The notes beneath the pieces were generated by a model that searched no databases, was not told where the DNA came from, and was given only the letters and a program-made list of their open reading frames with translations. Made by a program: the position numbers and the translations under genes. From NCBI GenBank assembly GCA_001603335.1, contig LUYR01000320.1, positions 1 to 7,771 on the forward strand: DNA of 7,771 bases, in the 5' to 3' direction. Positions 1 to 6,428 of this stretch are shown piece by piece (the first letter of the stretch is position 1; each line of letters starts with the position of its first letter). The DNA comes from Rhodospirillales bacterium Alpha_05. GTDB taxonomy: Bacteria; Pseudomonadota; Alphaproteobacteria; Rhodospirillales; Rhodospirillaceae.

Positions 1-278
1 GGCGTCGGCGGCCACGGGGATTGGTGTTCGCCGCCGCCCACTCCGGGCGCAGCTTACGGGCCGCCGCCGCCGCGGGAGCCGACGCGATCCTGCTCTCACC
101 GGTATTCCCCACCGCCAGCCACCCCGGCGCGCCCGCCCTCGGCATCACCCGCTTCCGCCTGCTGGTGCGGCAGAGCCCGGTGCCGGTCTATGCCCTCGGC
201 GGGGTCACGCCACGCACCGTGCGCGGCCTCCTCGCCACGCCTGCTATCGGGGTCGCGGGCATCGACTGGGTGCTCTGA
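1..278 (+). CDS. thiE: Thiamine-phosphate synthase-like protein, C-terminal part (5' end outside the window)
   Basis: About 91 C-terminal residues are visible, read from base 3 in phase; no start is visible, and the in-frame TTG at base 21 is internal. ThiE joins hydroxymethylpyrimidine diphosphate and thiazole phosphate into thiamine phosphate in the cytoplasm, on a TIM-barrel fold. Seen here are the AHS segment, then GADAILLSPVFPTASHPGA followed by a PALG turn, which matches the conserved ThiE/TenI strand and phosphate-binding loop. Next comes YALGGVTPRTVRGLL, which matches the GG phosphate-binding loop near the end of the barrel. The final GVAGIDWVL occupies the place of the usual family ending. 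The SHPGA form of the loop is common in ThiE-like proteins but also in TenI-type homologues that lack synthase activity, so the enzymatic assignment is less sure than the family. The gene converges on the first porin gene, with 56 bases between the two stop codons. Confidence 0.75.
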   Translation, partial: RRRPRGLVFAAAHSGRSLRAAAAAGADAILLSPVFPTASHPGAPALGITRFRLLVRQSPVPVYALGGVTPRTVRGLLATPAIGVAGIDWVL

Positions 279-283
279 AACGC

Positions 284-309
284 AAAAAGGGCGGCCCGAG
301 GGCCGCCCT
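284..309 (-). terminator. Strong intrinsic terminator of the distal porin gene
   Basis: A perfect 10-base inverted repeat (288-297 and 300-309, AGGGCGGCCC / GGGCCGCCCT) is preceded on the plus strand by AAAAA (284-288). Read on the minus strand this is a very GC-rich hairpin followed directly by five U residues, 25 bases past the porin stop codon. On the plus strand the hairpin is followed by GATCG without a T run, so it is not a typical terminator for the converging thiE-like gene. A second small dyad (CGCAA-ACGC-TTGCG, 313-326) lies between the porin stop codon and this terminator. Confidence 0.9.
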
Positions 310-334
310 GATCGCAAACGCTTGCGCGTAAGAC

Positions 335-1447
335 TTAGAAGTCGAGATGGATACCAACGACGCCGCCGTAGGCGCCCTTGTTGTCCTGGAGCGTGCCTTC
401 CTGGTCGTAGTCGGCATAGGCCAGCTGACCGAAGACGTCGACGCCAGCGCCGAGGGTGTACTTGGCACCGATCGCGTAGGTGTCGATCTGGTTGTCACCG
501 GCGATACCGGCATTACCCGCGGTGATCGACTGGCGATAGTTCAGCGAGACCGCGTACGGGCCTTCGGAGTACATCAGGCCGGCATCCCAGCCGTAGCCGT
601 CATACTCCGAGAAGCCCGAGTTGCTCTTGGCCGAAACGCCACGATAGGCGCCGCCCAAGGTGAAGCCCTGGTAGGTCAGGTTCAGGCCGAAGGCCCAATC
701 CTGGGCCGTGCCGTTGGTGGTGCCGTTGTCAGTTGCGCCAGCACCGTTAGCGACGGTGTAGCCGGCAGTCGCGAGCAGGCCAACCGCGCCAATTTCGCGC
801 TCGTAGGAAACGCCGGCAGCCCAAGCTTCATCGAAGTTCGCGGCTTTACGAATGGTTTCCGACGCCGAAACGCCGTCATCACCCTGGGCGTCGTTCGACG
901 GCGAATAGGAAACGCCGAACTGAATGCCGTAGAACTTCGGCGTCAGGTAGGAGATCTTGTTGGCGTCGCCATCGAAGCCGAGGTCGGTGATGTTGTCGTC
1001 GGTGAACGGACGGAGCAGGTAGCGCGGAATCGAATCATCGTCGACTTCGGAGTACGACGCGTTCGGCGCGACGGCACGCATCTTGTAGGCGATGTTGTCG
1101 GTCGAACCGAGTTCGATCTTACCGAACTTGCCGGAGACGTAGAGATAGCTCTCGTCGATAATATCGCTGGCACCGTCGTGATCGGAGCCGCCTTCCAACT
1201 CGACGCGGACACCGACCGACAGGCCGTTGTCGAGGGTGGTCACGCCCGAGAACCAGATCTCAGACTCACCCTGCATATCGAAGTTGTTGACCCGATTGGC
1301 CTTTTTGTAATCGCTGTCCTGGCTCGCACCAACCGCGTAATACTCGAGGTACCCTCCGAGCTGGAGCTTGATCGGATCCGACGCATAAGCGGTCGAGATC
1401 GTCGACACCGCTGCAAGGGCAGTAGCCCCGAACAAAATCTTTTTCAT
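335..1447 (-). CDS. Outer-membrane porin (Gram-negative general porin family), distal member of a tandem pair
   Basis: This 370-residue protein should form a trimeric beta-barrel diffusion channel in the outer membrane. It opens with a Sec signal peptide: MKK, a hydrophobic stretch, then TAYA before SDPIKL, with likely cleavage after residue 22. The mature part starts with the LGGYLEYYAVG strand and continues with alternating amphipathic strands, DNGLSVGVRVELEGG and the IDESYLYVSGKFGKIELGS segment. That segment is the usual N-terminal half signature of Porin_4-type porins. It ends in GVVGIHLDF, with the terminal Phe that the BAM machinery recognises. The start is supported by an AGAGGG ribosome binding site (1455-1460), seven bases from the ATG. 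It is clearly paralogous to the porin upstream (1710-2855): the first ~100 residues and the last barrel strands are close, while the middle differs. Its own terminator lies at 284-309. Substrate specificity cannot be read from the sequence. Confidence 0.92.
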   Translation of the reverse strand: MKKILFGATALAAVSTISTAYASDPIKLQLGGYLEYYAVGASQDSDYKKANRVNNFDMQGESEIWFSGVTTLDNGLSVGVRVELEGGSDHDGASDIIDESYLYVSGKFGKIELGSTDNIAYKMRAVAPNASYSEVDDDSIPRYLLRPFTDDNITDLGFDGDANKISYLTPKFYGIQFGVSYSPSNDAQGDDGVSASETIRKAANFDEAWAAGVSYEREIGAVGLLATAGYTVANGAGATDNGTTNGTAQDWAFGLNLTYQGFTLGGAYRGVSAKSNSGFSEYDGYGWDAGLMYSEGPYAVSLNYRQSITAGNAGIAGDNQIDTYAIGAKYTLGAGVDVFGQLAYADYDQEGTLQDNKGAYGGVVGIHLDF

Positions 1448-1620
1448 CTGTGTTCCCTCTTGTTAAAGCGACGATCCCACGGCAATGGGCGGCTCTCTAC
1501 GTCAGGGACGATTGAAAACACGACTGTCGTTGCGAGGCAATGTCAGGAAGGACGGGGTTGGGATTTCACGCGCAGACTGTGCCTAAAATATCACACGTCG
1601 GCAGATGTGGCGCGTTTTTG

Positions 1621-1648
1621 CTTATATAACGAGCATCACATAATGCAA
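1621..1648 (-). promoter_or_regulatory. Candidate sigma-70-type promoter for the distal porin gene
   Basis: On the minus strand, TTGCAT (1648-1643) is followed after 16 bases by TATAAG (1626-1621). The -10 box matches the consensus at five of six positions and the -35 box at three of six. It lies in the only AT-rich stretch of the gap between the porins. Its -35 box starts two bases past the stem of the terminator-like hairpin of the proximal porin. If used, transcription would start near 1614, leaving a leader of about 165 bases before the ATG at 1447. A closer start site cannot be excluded. Confidence 0.35.
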
Positions 1649-1674
1649 ACGAGGCGACCCAAAGGGCCGCCTCG
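1643..1674 (-). terminator. Probable terminator of the proximal porin gene
   Basis: An 11-base stem (1650-1660 with 1664-1674) encloses an AAA/TTT loop, 36 bases past the stop codon of the proximal porin gene. In the minus-strand RNA the single non-Watson-Crick position is a G-U wobble, whereas in the plus-strand RNA it would be an A-C mismatch; this favours function on the minus strand. The following tract is UUUGCAUUAU, weaker than a clean U run, so some read-through into the next porin gene is possible. Confidence 0.65.
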
Positions 1675-1709
1675 CACGCAATCTTTCCGATCCCTTAGGA
1701 TCGTAAGGA

Positions 1710-2855
1710 TTAGAAGTTCAGACGCAGACCGACCGCACCACCGATGGCACCGTCGTTGCTGGTCGAGTTGTCCGCAACCGCACCGTCGTTGGTGTTCACG
1801 TAAGCGACGAAGGCGAACAGGTCGACGCCCGGGCCCATCGCGTACTTAGCACCAACGCGCCAATCGGACATGGTGTCGGCATCAGCCGCACGGCTGCCGG
1901 CGACCTTCGCATGTTCGTAGCCGAACGACACGGCGTACGGGCCTTCGGCGTACTGAAGGCCAGCATCCCACGAGAAGCCGTCAAGCGCCGCGAGCGAAGC
2001 GGAAGTGTCGCCGTTCGCGATCATGCGGTTGACGGAACCACCCAGGGTGAAGCCCTGGTAGGACACGGCCAAACCACCGCGGACGGTCTGAATGGTGTTG
2101 TCCTTAACCGCCTTGGTGTTGTCGTCCATGGTGATGTAGCCGACATTGGCCTTCACACCGACGCCCGAAACGGTGGTGTCGTAGTTGACGGCGAACGCCC
2201 AGGCGTCATCCCAGTTCTGGCTGATACCGATGGTCTCGGAAGCGAAGCCCTTGCCCGAAGCGGTCGGGCCGTCGTCACCGTTGGTGGCGTTCGACGGGAT
2301 GTAGGACACGCCAGCCTGGAGGCCGTAGAACTTCGGCGTGAAGTACGACATCTTGTTGGCGTCGCCGGTCACGGCGTAGATGGTGTCCGAAGCACTCACG
2401 CCCGAACCGACCGGCATGATGTTGGCGATGCTGCCGTCCTTGAAGCCGCCGCCGATGTACGAAGCATCCGGAGCGCCAACGTGGCTCAGATAGACGACGT
2501 CGTCTTCCGAACCCAGGATCATCTTACCATACTTGCCTTCGAGCCAGAGGTAGCTCTCGTCGATGGTGTCGGTCTGAGAGGAAGCATTCGAGCCGGCTTC
2601 GAGTTCGACCTGGACGCCGATCTTCATGCCGTTGTCGAGGGTGGTCAGACCCTTGAACCAGACTTCGGAATCGCTCTGGACGTCGAAGTTGTTGACGCGG
2701 TTGGCCTTCTTGAAGTCGCCGTCCTGCGAAGCGCCGACGACGTAGTTTTCCATGTAGCCGCCGAGGCTCAACTTGATCGGATCAGAAGCCTGAGCGGTGG
2801 AAACGAAAGCACCAGCGGCGAGCAGCGCGGTGGTGCCGAAAAGAATCTTCTTCAT
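1710..2855 (-). CDS. Outer-membrane porin (Gram-negative general porin family), proximal member of a tandem pair
   Basis: This 381-residue protein is a beta-barrel porin of the outer membrane. The Sec signal peptide runs MKKILFGTTALLAAG to STAQA, with likely cleavage before SDPIKLS (residue 23/24). The mature N-terminus LGGYMENYVVGASQ, the KKANRVNNFD strand, the TIDESYLWLEGKYGK segment and the closing GGAVGLRLNF with terminal Phe are all shared in form with the neighbour at 335-1447. The conserved C-terminal half also includes YQGFTLGGS, WDAGLQYAEGPYAVSFGY and VGAKYAMGPGVDLFAF. Differences concentrate in likely loop regions: this copy has an extra Gly/Ser-rich stretch around residues 135-155 (GGGFKDGSIANIMPVGSG). 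A GAGGGA ribosome binding site (2861-2866) lies five bases from the ATG. Transcription must come from the divergent region to its right. The two genes most likely arose by duplication; ion or solute selectivity is unknown. Confidence 0.93.
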   Translation of the reverse strand: MKKILFGTTALLAAGAFVSTAQASDPIKLSLGGYMENYVVGASQDGDFKKANRVNNFDVQSDSEVWFKGLTTLDNGMKIGVQVELEAGSNASSQTDTIDESYLWLEGKYGKMILGSEDDVVYLSHVGAPDASYIGGGFKDGSIANIMPVGSGVSASDTIYAVTGDANKMSYFTPKFYGLQAGVSYIPSNATNGDDGPTASGKGFASETIGISQNWDDAWAFAVNYDTTVSGVGVKANVGYITMDDNTKAVKDNTIQTVRGGLAVSYQGFTLGGSVNRMIANGDTSASLAALDGFSWDAGLQYAEGPYAVSFGYEHAKVAGSRAADADTMSDWRVGAKYAMGPGVDLFAFVAYVNTNDGAVADNSTSNDGAIGGAVGLRLNF

Positions 2856-3147
2856 GACTATCCCTCGTTCGATAGGATCGATTTCGGTCCCGACCCCACA
2901 CGGCGGAACCTTGCTCGAGAGCTAGGAAGTCATGATCGACCTGCTGCGTCAACGCGGAACGCCGATCCCGTCCCACTTCATCAGGCAGGTGTGGCAATGC
3001 TGCCACAGTGCGGCGGGTGGCCCGGCGTATCTCAATGGGCGGGATGGCTGTTTTACCGCTGGACGATCCGCCCGCGCCAAGACAAACTGTCGCGGCGTTG
3101 GCAAAGGCTTTTCGCGAACTCGGTCACCCTTGGCGATGAAGATGGTC
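2856..3147. promoter_or_regulatory. Divergent intergenic region between the porin pair and the lipoprotein gene
   Basis: These 292 bases must carry the leftward promoter of the proximal porin and the rightward promoter of the lipoprotein gene. I see no convincing complete promoter. The best leftward fragment is a TTGACG -35-like box (2952-2947) without a good -10 at 16-18 bases. A dyad TGTGGCA-N4-TGCCACA sits at 2990-3007. Close to the porin ATG, CTATC/GATAG arms (2858-2862, 2871-2875) flank the Shine-Dalgarno bases. No credible small gene was found here. Confidence 0.55.
2990..3007. repeat. 18-base dyad TGTGGCA-N4-TGCCACA, possible operator
   Basis: Two perfect 7-base arms are separated by ATGC, about 135 bases upstream of the porin ATG and 140 bases upstream of the lipoprotein gene. 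It lacks an adjacent T run, so a terminator is unlikely. Size and symmetry suit binding of a dimeric regulator, but I recognise no known consensus, and one dyad of this length could occur by chance. Confidence 0.35.
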
Positions 3148-3717
3148 ATGACTTTTTCGAAGATCCCGTATCGTCCGCGCATCCTAGCGGTTGCCGTCGC
3201 CCTCGGCATCGCGTCGATGCTCGCGGGCTGCAGCGAAGACAACACTGAATACGCATATCCGGAAAGCTACGGAAAAAACGTCTATCGGCCCGGCGACAAG
3301 AAACCCGACAGCGTCTTCGGCAAAGGCGGCATCGACATCTTCGGCCAGGCGAAGAAAGGCGACGACCAGGGCAGCGGCCAGGGCCTCGGGATCAACAGCT
3401 TCCTCTGGCGTGCGTCGCTCGACACCGTCAGCTTCATGCCGATCGCCTCGGCCGATCCCTTCGGCGGCGTGATCATCACCGACTGGTACGCGCCGCCGGA
3501 AACCCCGGACGAGCGCTTCAAGCTCAACGTCTTCATCATGGGCCGCGCGCTCCGCGCCGACGGCCTCAAGATCGCGGCGTTCCGCCAGGCTAAGGACAGC
3601 TCGGGCAACTGGGCCGACCGTCCGATGGACCCGGCGGTGATCACCGATCTCGAGAACACCGTACTCACCCGCGCGCGCAAGATGCGGATCGCGGCGCAGA
3701 GCGGCGCGGGCAACTGA
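3148..3717 (+). CDS. DUF3576-like lipoprotein of unknown function
   Basis: A 189-residue lipoprotein. The N-terminus has basic residues (KIPYRPR), a hydrophobic core (ILAVAVALGIASM) and a lipobox LAGC, with the lipidated Cys at residue 28. Ser follows the Cys and there is no Asp at +2, which by the Lol rule points to the outer membrane. Residues 29-80 form a polar Gly/Asp/Lys-rich linker. Residues 83-180 (NSFLWRASLDTVSFMPIASA, then DPFGG, ITDWYAPPE, FKLNVFI, and a final TRARKMR) resemble the alphaproteobacterial DUF3576 family as I remember it; no function is established. Three in-frame ATGs compete (3136, 3142, 3148). I chose 3148 because only it has a GAAG at suitable spacing (3138-3141); starting at 3136 adds four residues. 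Extension back to 2932 would bury the lipobox and run through the divergent regulatory region. A stem-loop follows, then leuS. Confidence 0.82.
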   Translation: MTFSKIPYRPRILAVAVALGIASMLAGCSEDNTEYAYPESYGKNVYRPGDKKPDSVFGKGGIDIFGQAKKGDDQGSGQGLGINSFLWRASLDTVSFMPIASADPFGGVIITDWYAPPETPDERFKLNVFIMGRALRADGLKIAAFRQAKDSSGNWADRPMDPAVITDLENTVLTRARKMRIAAQSGAGN

Positions 3718-3741
3718 GCTTCGCGTCTTGCCCCATCCACC

Positions 3742-3774
3742 GCCGGTCCCGCAGCCCGTGGGGCCGGCATTCTC
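3742..3774 (+). terminator. Stem-loop after the lipoprotein gene, possible weak terminator
   Basis: Arms GCCGGTCCC (3742-3750) and GGGGCCGGC (3760-3768) pair over nine bases in plus-strand RNA with one U-G wobble and a nine-base loop. On the minus strand that pair would be an A-C mismatch, so the structure fits rightward transcription. The downstream tract ATTCTCT is only moderately U-rich, so it may attenuate rather than fully stop transcription into leuS. Confidence 0.5.
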
Positions 3775-3789
3775 TATCGACCGATTGCA

Positions 3790-3795
3790 TAGAAT
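3790..3795 (+). promoter_or_regulatory. Candidate -10 box for leuS
   Basis: TAGAAT matches the TATAAT consensus at five of six positions. It lies 24 bases before the leuS ATG and just past the stem-loop at 3742-3768. No good -35 box is found at normal spacing, so this is only a suggestion of an own promoter for the leuS operon. Confidence 0.22.
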
Positions 3796-3819
3796 TTCCG
3801 AAAGGCGGGTACCCTGATC

Positions 3820-6408
3820 ATGACGCGGATGGACGAACGCTATAATTTCCGCGAAGCCGAACCGAAGTGGCAGCGCGCCTGGGCCGAGGCCGACGCCTTC
3901 GCCGCCGAAGCCAACTCGGACAAGCCGAAGTGCTACGTGCTCGAGATGTTTCCGTACCCCTCGGGGCGCATCCACATGGGCCACGTGCGCAACTATACTC
4001 TTGGCGACGTGATCGCGCGCTTCCGCCGCGCGCAGGGCTTCAACGTGCTCCATCCGATGGGCTGGGACGCCTTCGGCCTGCCCGCCGAGAACGCCGCGAT
4101 CCAGAACAACGTCCACCCCGCCGCCTGGACCCGCGAGAACATCCGCACGATGAAGGAGCAGTTCCAGCCGCTCGGTCTGTCGATCGACTGGAGCCGCGAG
4201 GTCGCGACCTGTGAGCCGGACTACTACCGCCACGAACAGAAGATGTTCCTCGACTTCCTGAAAGCCGGTCTCGCCTATCGCAAGACCAGCATGGTCAACT
4301 GGGACCCGGTTGAGCACACCGTGCTCGCCAACGAGCAGGTGATCGACGGCAAGGGCTGGCGCTCGGGCGCCCCGGTCGAACGCCGCGAGCTGGCGCAGTG
4401 GTTCCTCAAGATCACCGAATACGCCGACGACCTCCTGGCCGCCCTCGAGACCCTCGAGGAATGGCCGGACCGCGTCCGCCTGATGCAGCACAACTGGATC
4501 GGCCGCTCGGAAGGCGCGCGGGTGTTCTTCGACCTGGTGGACAGCGACGACAAGCTCGAGGTCTACACCACCCGCCCGGATACCCTCTACGGCGCGTCGT
4601 TCTGCGCGATTTCGATCAACCACCCGATCGCCAAGGCGCTCGCGGCGGAAGACGGCGCCCTCGCCCAGTTCATCGCCGACTGCAACGCGGTGGGCACCAG
4701 CGAAGCGGCGATCGAAACCGCCGAGAAGAAGGGTTACCTGACGCCGTTCAAGGTCCGCCACCCGTTCGATCCGAGCTGGGAGCTGCCGGTGTTCATCGCC
4801 AATTTCGTGCTGATGGAATACGGCACCGGCGCGATCTTCGGCTGTCCGGCGCACGACCAGCGCGACATGGACTTCGCCCGCAAGTACGGCCTGCCGGTCA
4901 AGGCTGTGGTCGCGCCGAAGGAAGCGGACGCGCAGGACTTCGCCAACGCCCTCGAGGTCGCGACCGAAGCCTATTCGGGCGACGGCGTCGCGATCAACTC
5001 CGGCTTCCTCAACGGCCTTGGCGTCGACGAGGCGAAGCGCGCGGCGATCGCCAAGCTCGAGGCCGAAGGCCGCGGCAAGGGCACGGTACAGTTCCGCCTG
5101 CGCGACTGGGGCGTGTCGCGCCAGCGCTATTGGGGCTGCCCGATTCCGGTGATCCACTGCCCGAGCTGCGGCGCGGTGCCGGTGCCCGACGACCAGCTGC
5201 CGGTCACCCTGCCCGATGACGTCACCTTCGACCAACCCGGCAATCCGCTCGAGCGTCACCCCACCTGGAAGCACGTCTCCTGCCCGTGCTGCGGCGGGGC
5301 GGCGGTGCGCGAAACCGACACCTTCGACACCTTCTTCGAGTCCTCCTGGTACTTCGCCCGGTTCTGCGACCCGAACAACGCGGAAGCCGCCTTCGACCGC
5401 GCCGCGGTCGACTACTGGCTGCCGGTCGACCAGTACATCGGCGGCATCGAGCACGCGGTGCTGCACCTGCTCTACTCGCGCTTCTTCACCCGCGCGCTCA
5501 AGACCTGCGGCTATCTCGGCGTCGCCGAACCGTTCAAGGGCCTGTTCACGCAAGGCATGGTCTGCCACGAAACCTATCGCAACGCGACGGGCGCCTGGCT
5601 CTACCCCGCCGACATCGAAAAGCGCGAAGGCGGCCTGTTCGAGATCGAGTCCGGCGCGGCGGTGAGCGTCGGCCGCTCGGAGAAGATGAGCAAGTCGAAG
5701 AAGAACACCGTCGACCCCGGCCACATCATCGAGACCTACGGCGCCGATGCGGCGCGCCTGTTCATGCTCTCCGACAGCCCGCCCGACCGCGACCTCGAAT
5801 GGACCGAGTCCGGCATCGACGGCGCGTGGCGCTACGTCCAGCGCCTCTGGCGTCTCGCCGCCGTCCCCGCCGTGCCGCTGGCGGACTCCGCCGAGACCGC
5901 GGGCGTGACCTTCTCCGGCTCGGCGAAGGAAACCATGGCGATGGCGCACCGCACCGTTGCGGCGGTGTCCGAAGACCTCAACAAGCTCCGCTTCAACACC
6001 GCGGTGGCGAAGCTGCGCGAGCTAACCAACCAGATCGCCGCGACCAAGGCCACCGACGACGGCGCGTCCGTCGCCTATCGTTTCGCTCTCGAAACGCTTC
6101 TGCGCCTGATCGCGCCGATGGTGCCGCACATCGCCGAAGAGATCTGGGCGGCGCTCGGCCACGCCGAGCCGCTGGTGCGGTCGCCCTGGCCGAAGGCCGA
6201 TCCGGCGTGGCTCACCGTCGACACCGTCACCCTCGCGGTGCAGGTCAACGGTAAGCTGCGCGGCACCATCGACGTCGCCGTCGGCATCGACGCCAAGGAG
6301 GCCGAAGCCCTCGCCCTCGCCCTCCCGGCGGTGCAGGCACAGCTCGTCGGGCGCACGCCGAAGAAGGTGATCGTGGTTCCGGGCAAGATCGTCAACATCG
6401 TCGGCTGA
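3820..6408 (+). CDS. leuS: Leucyl-tRNA synthetase (LeuRS)
   Basis: This cytoplasmic class I aminoacyl-tRNA synthetase charges tRNA-Leu with leucine using ATP. At 862 residues it has the usual bacterial length. The ATP-binding HIGH-type motif is HMGH at 52-55 within YPSGRIHMGH. The CP1 editing domain carries TTRPDT (250-255) and GTGAIFG with HDQRD (345-349); Asp346 is the residue expected to hold the amino group of a mischarged leucine. A complete zinc-ribbon-like set of cysteines is present (C447/C450 and C488/C491). The KMSKS loop is at 622-626. The anticodon-binding domain and the C-terminal tRNA-binding domain (VQVNGKLRGTI to VVPGKIVNIVG) follow. All key residues that I can check are intact. 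The ATG at 3820 has a modest GCGGG upstream; an alternative ATG lies at codon 4. The stop is 20 bases before lptE. Confidence 0.98.
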   Translation: MTRMDERYNFREAEPKWQRAWAEADAFAAEANSDKPKCYVLEMFPYPSGRIHMGHVRNYTLGDVIARFRRAQGFNVLHPMGWDAFGLPAENAAIQNNVHPAAWTRENIRTMKEQFQPLGLSIDWSREVATCEPDYYRHEQKMFLDFLKAGLAYRKTSMVNWDPVEHTVLANEQVIDGKGWRSGAPVERRELAQWFLKITEYADDLLAALETLEEWPDRVRLMQHNWIGRSEGARVFFDLVDSDDKLEVYTTRPDTLYGASFCAISINHPIAKALAAEDGALAQFIADCNAVGTSEAAIETAEKKGYLTPFKVRHPFDPSWELPVFIANFVLMEYGTGAIFGCPAHDQRDMDFARKYGLPVKAVVAPKEADAQDFANALEVATEAYSGDGVAINSGFLNGLGVDEAKRAAIAKLEAEGRGKGTVQFRLRDWGVSRQRYWGCPIPVIHCPSCGAVPVPDDQLPVTLPDDVTFDQPGNPLERHPTWKHVSCPCCGGAAVRETDTFDTFFESSWYFARFCDPNNAEAAFDRAAVDYWLPVDQYIGGIEHAVLHLLYSRFFTRALKTCGYLGVAEPFKGLFTQGMVCHETYRNATGAWLYPADIEKREGGLFEIESGAAVSVGRSEKMSKSKKNTVDPGHIIETYGADAARLFMLSDSPPDRDLEWTESGIDGAWRYVQRLWRLAAVPAVPLADSAETAGVTFSGSAKETMAMAHRTVAAVSEDLNKLRFNTAVAKLRELTNQIAATKATDDGASVAYRFALETLLRLIAPMVPHIAEEIWAALGHAEPLVRSPWPKADPAWLTVDTVTLAVQVNGKLRGTIDVAVGIDAKEAEALALALPAVQAQLVGRTPKKVIVVPGKIVNIVG

Positions 6409-6428
6409 CCCTTCGGGAGAACGAAAAA

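Noticed and set aside
1592..1609. CACA-N10-TGTG dyad in the porin gap as a CRP/FNR-type operator
   Set aside because: The arms are only four bases, and the order of half-sites (CACA...TGTG) is the reverse of the TGTGA-N6-TCACA pattern. A match this short is expected by chance.
347..1849. Plus-strand open frame of 500 codons opposite the distal porin
   Set aside because: It is antisense to a porin with a clear signal peptide, barrel strands and terminal Phe. It crosses both the intergenic gap and the end of the second porin, and has low-complexity Val/Arg/Gly composition. It is a shadow frame.
2932..3147. Upstream extension of the lipoprotein gene to the ATG at 2932
   Set aside because: It would place the lipobox Cys about 100 residues from the N-terminus, destroying signal peptide logic, and would translate through the dyad and promoter region shared with the porin.
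1911..3248. Plus-strand open frame of 445 codons opposite the proximal porin
   Set aside because: It is antisense to the porin, continues across the divergent promoter region and then overlaps the lipoprotein gene in another frame. No domain is recognisable.
3184..5949. Minus-strand open frame of 921 codons opposite the lipoprotein gene and leuS
   Set aside because: It lies antisense to leuS, whose catalytic motifs are all intact. Its translation is Arg/Ala/Val/Gly-rich with no recognisable fold, as expected when a GC-rich gene is read in the antisense frame where stops are rare. It also runs through the intergenic gap without a matching ribosome binding site.
5286..6254. Plus-strand open frame of 322 codons inside leuS
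   Set aside because: This is an alternative frame within the LeuRS catalytic and anticodon-binding regions. The translation is strongly Arg-rich, typical of an out-of-frame reading of GC-rich DNA.
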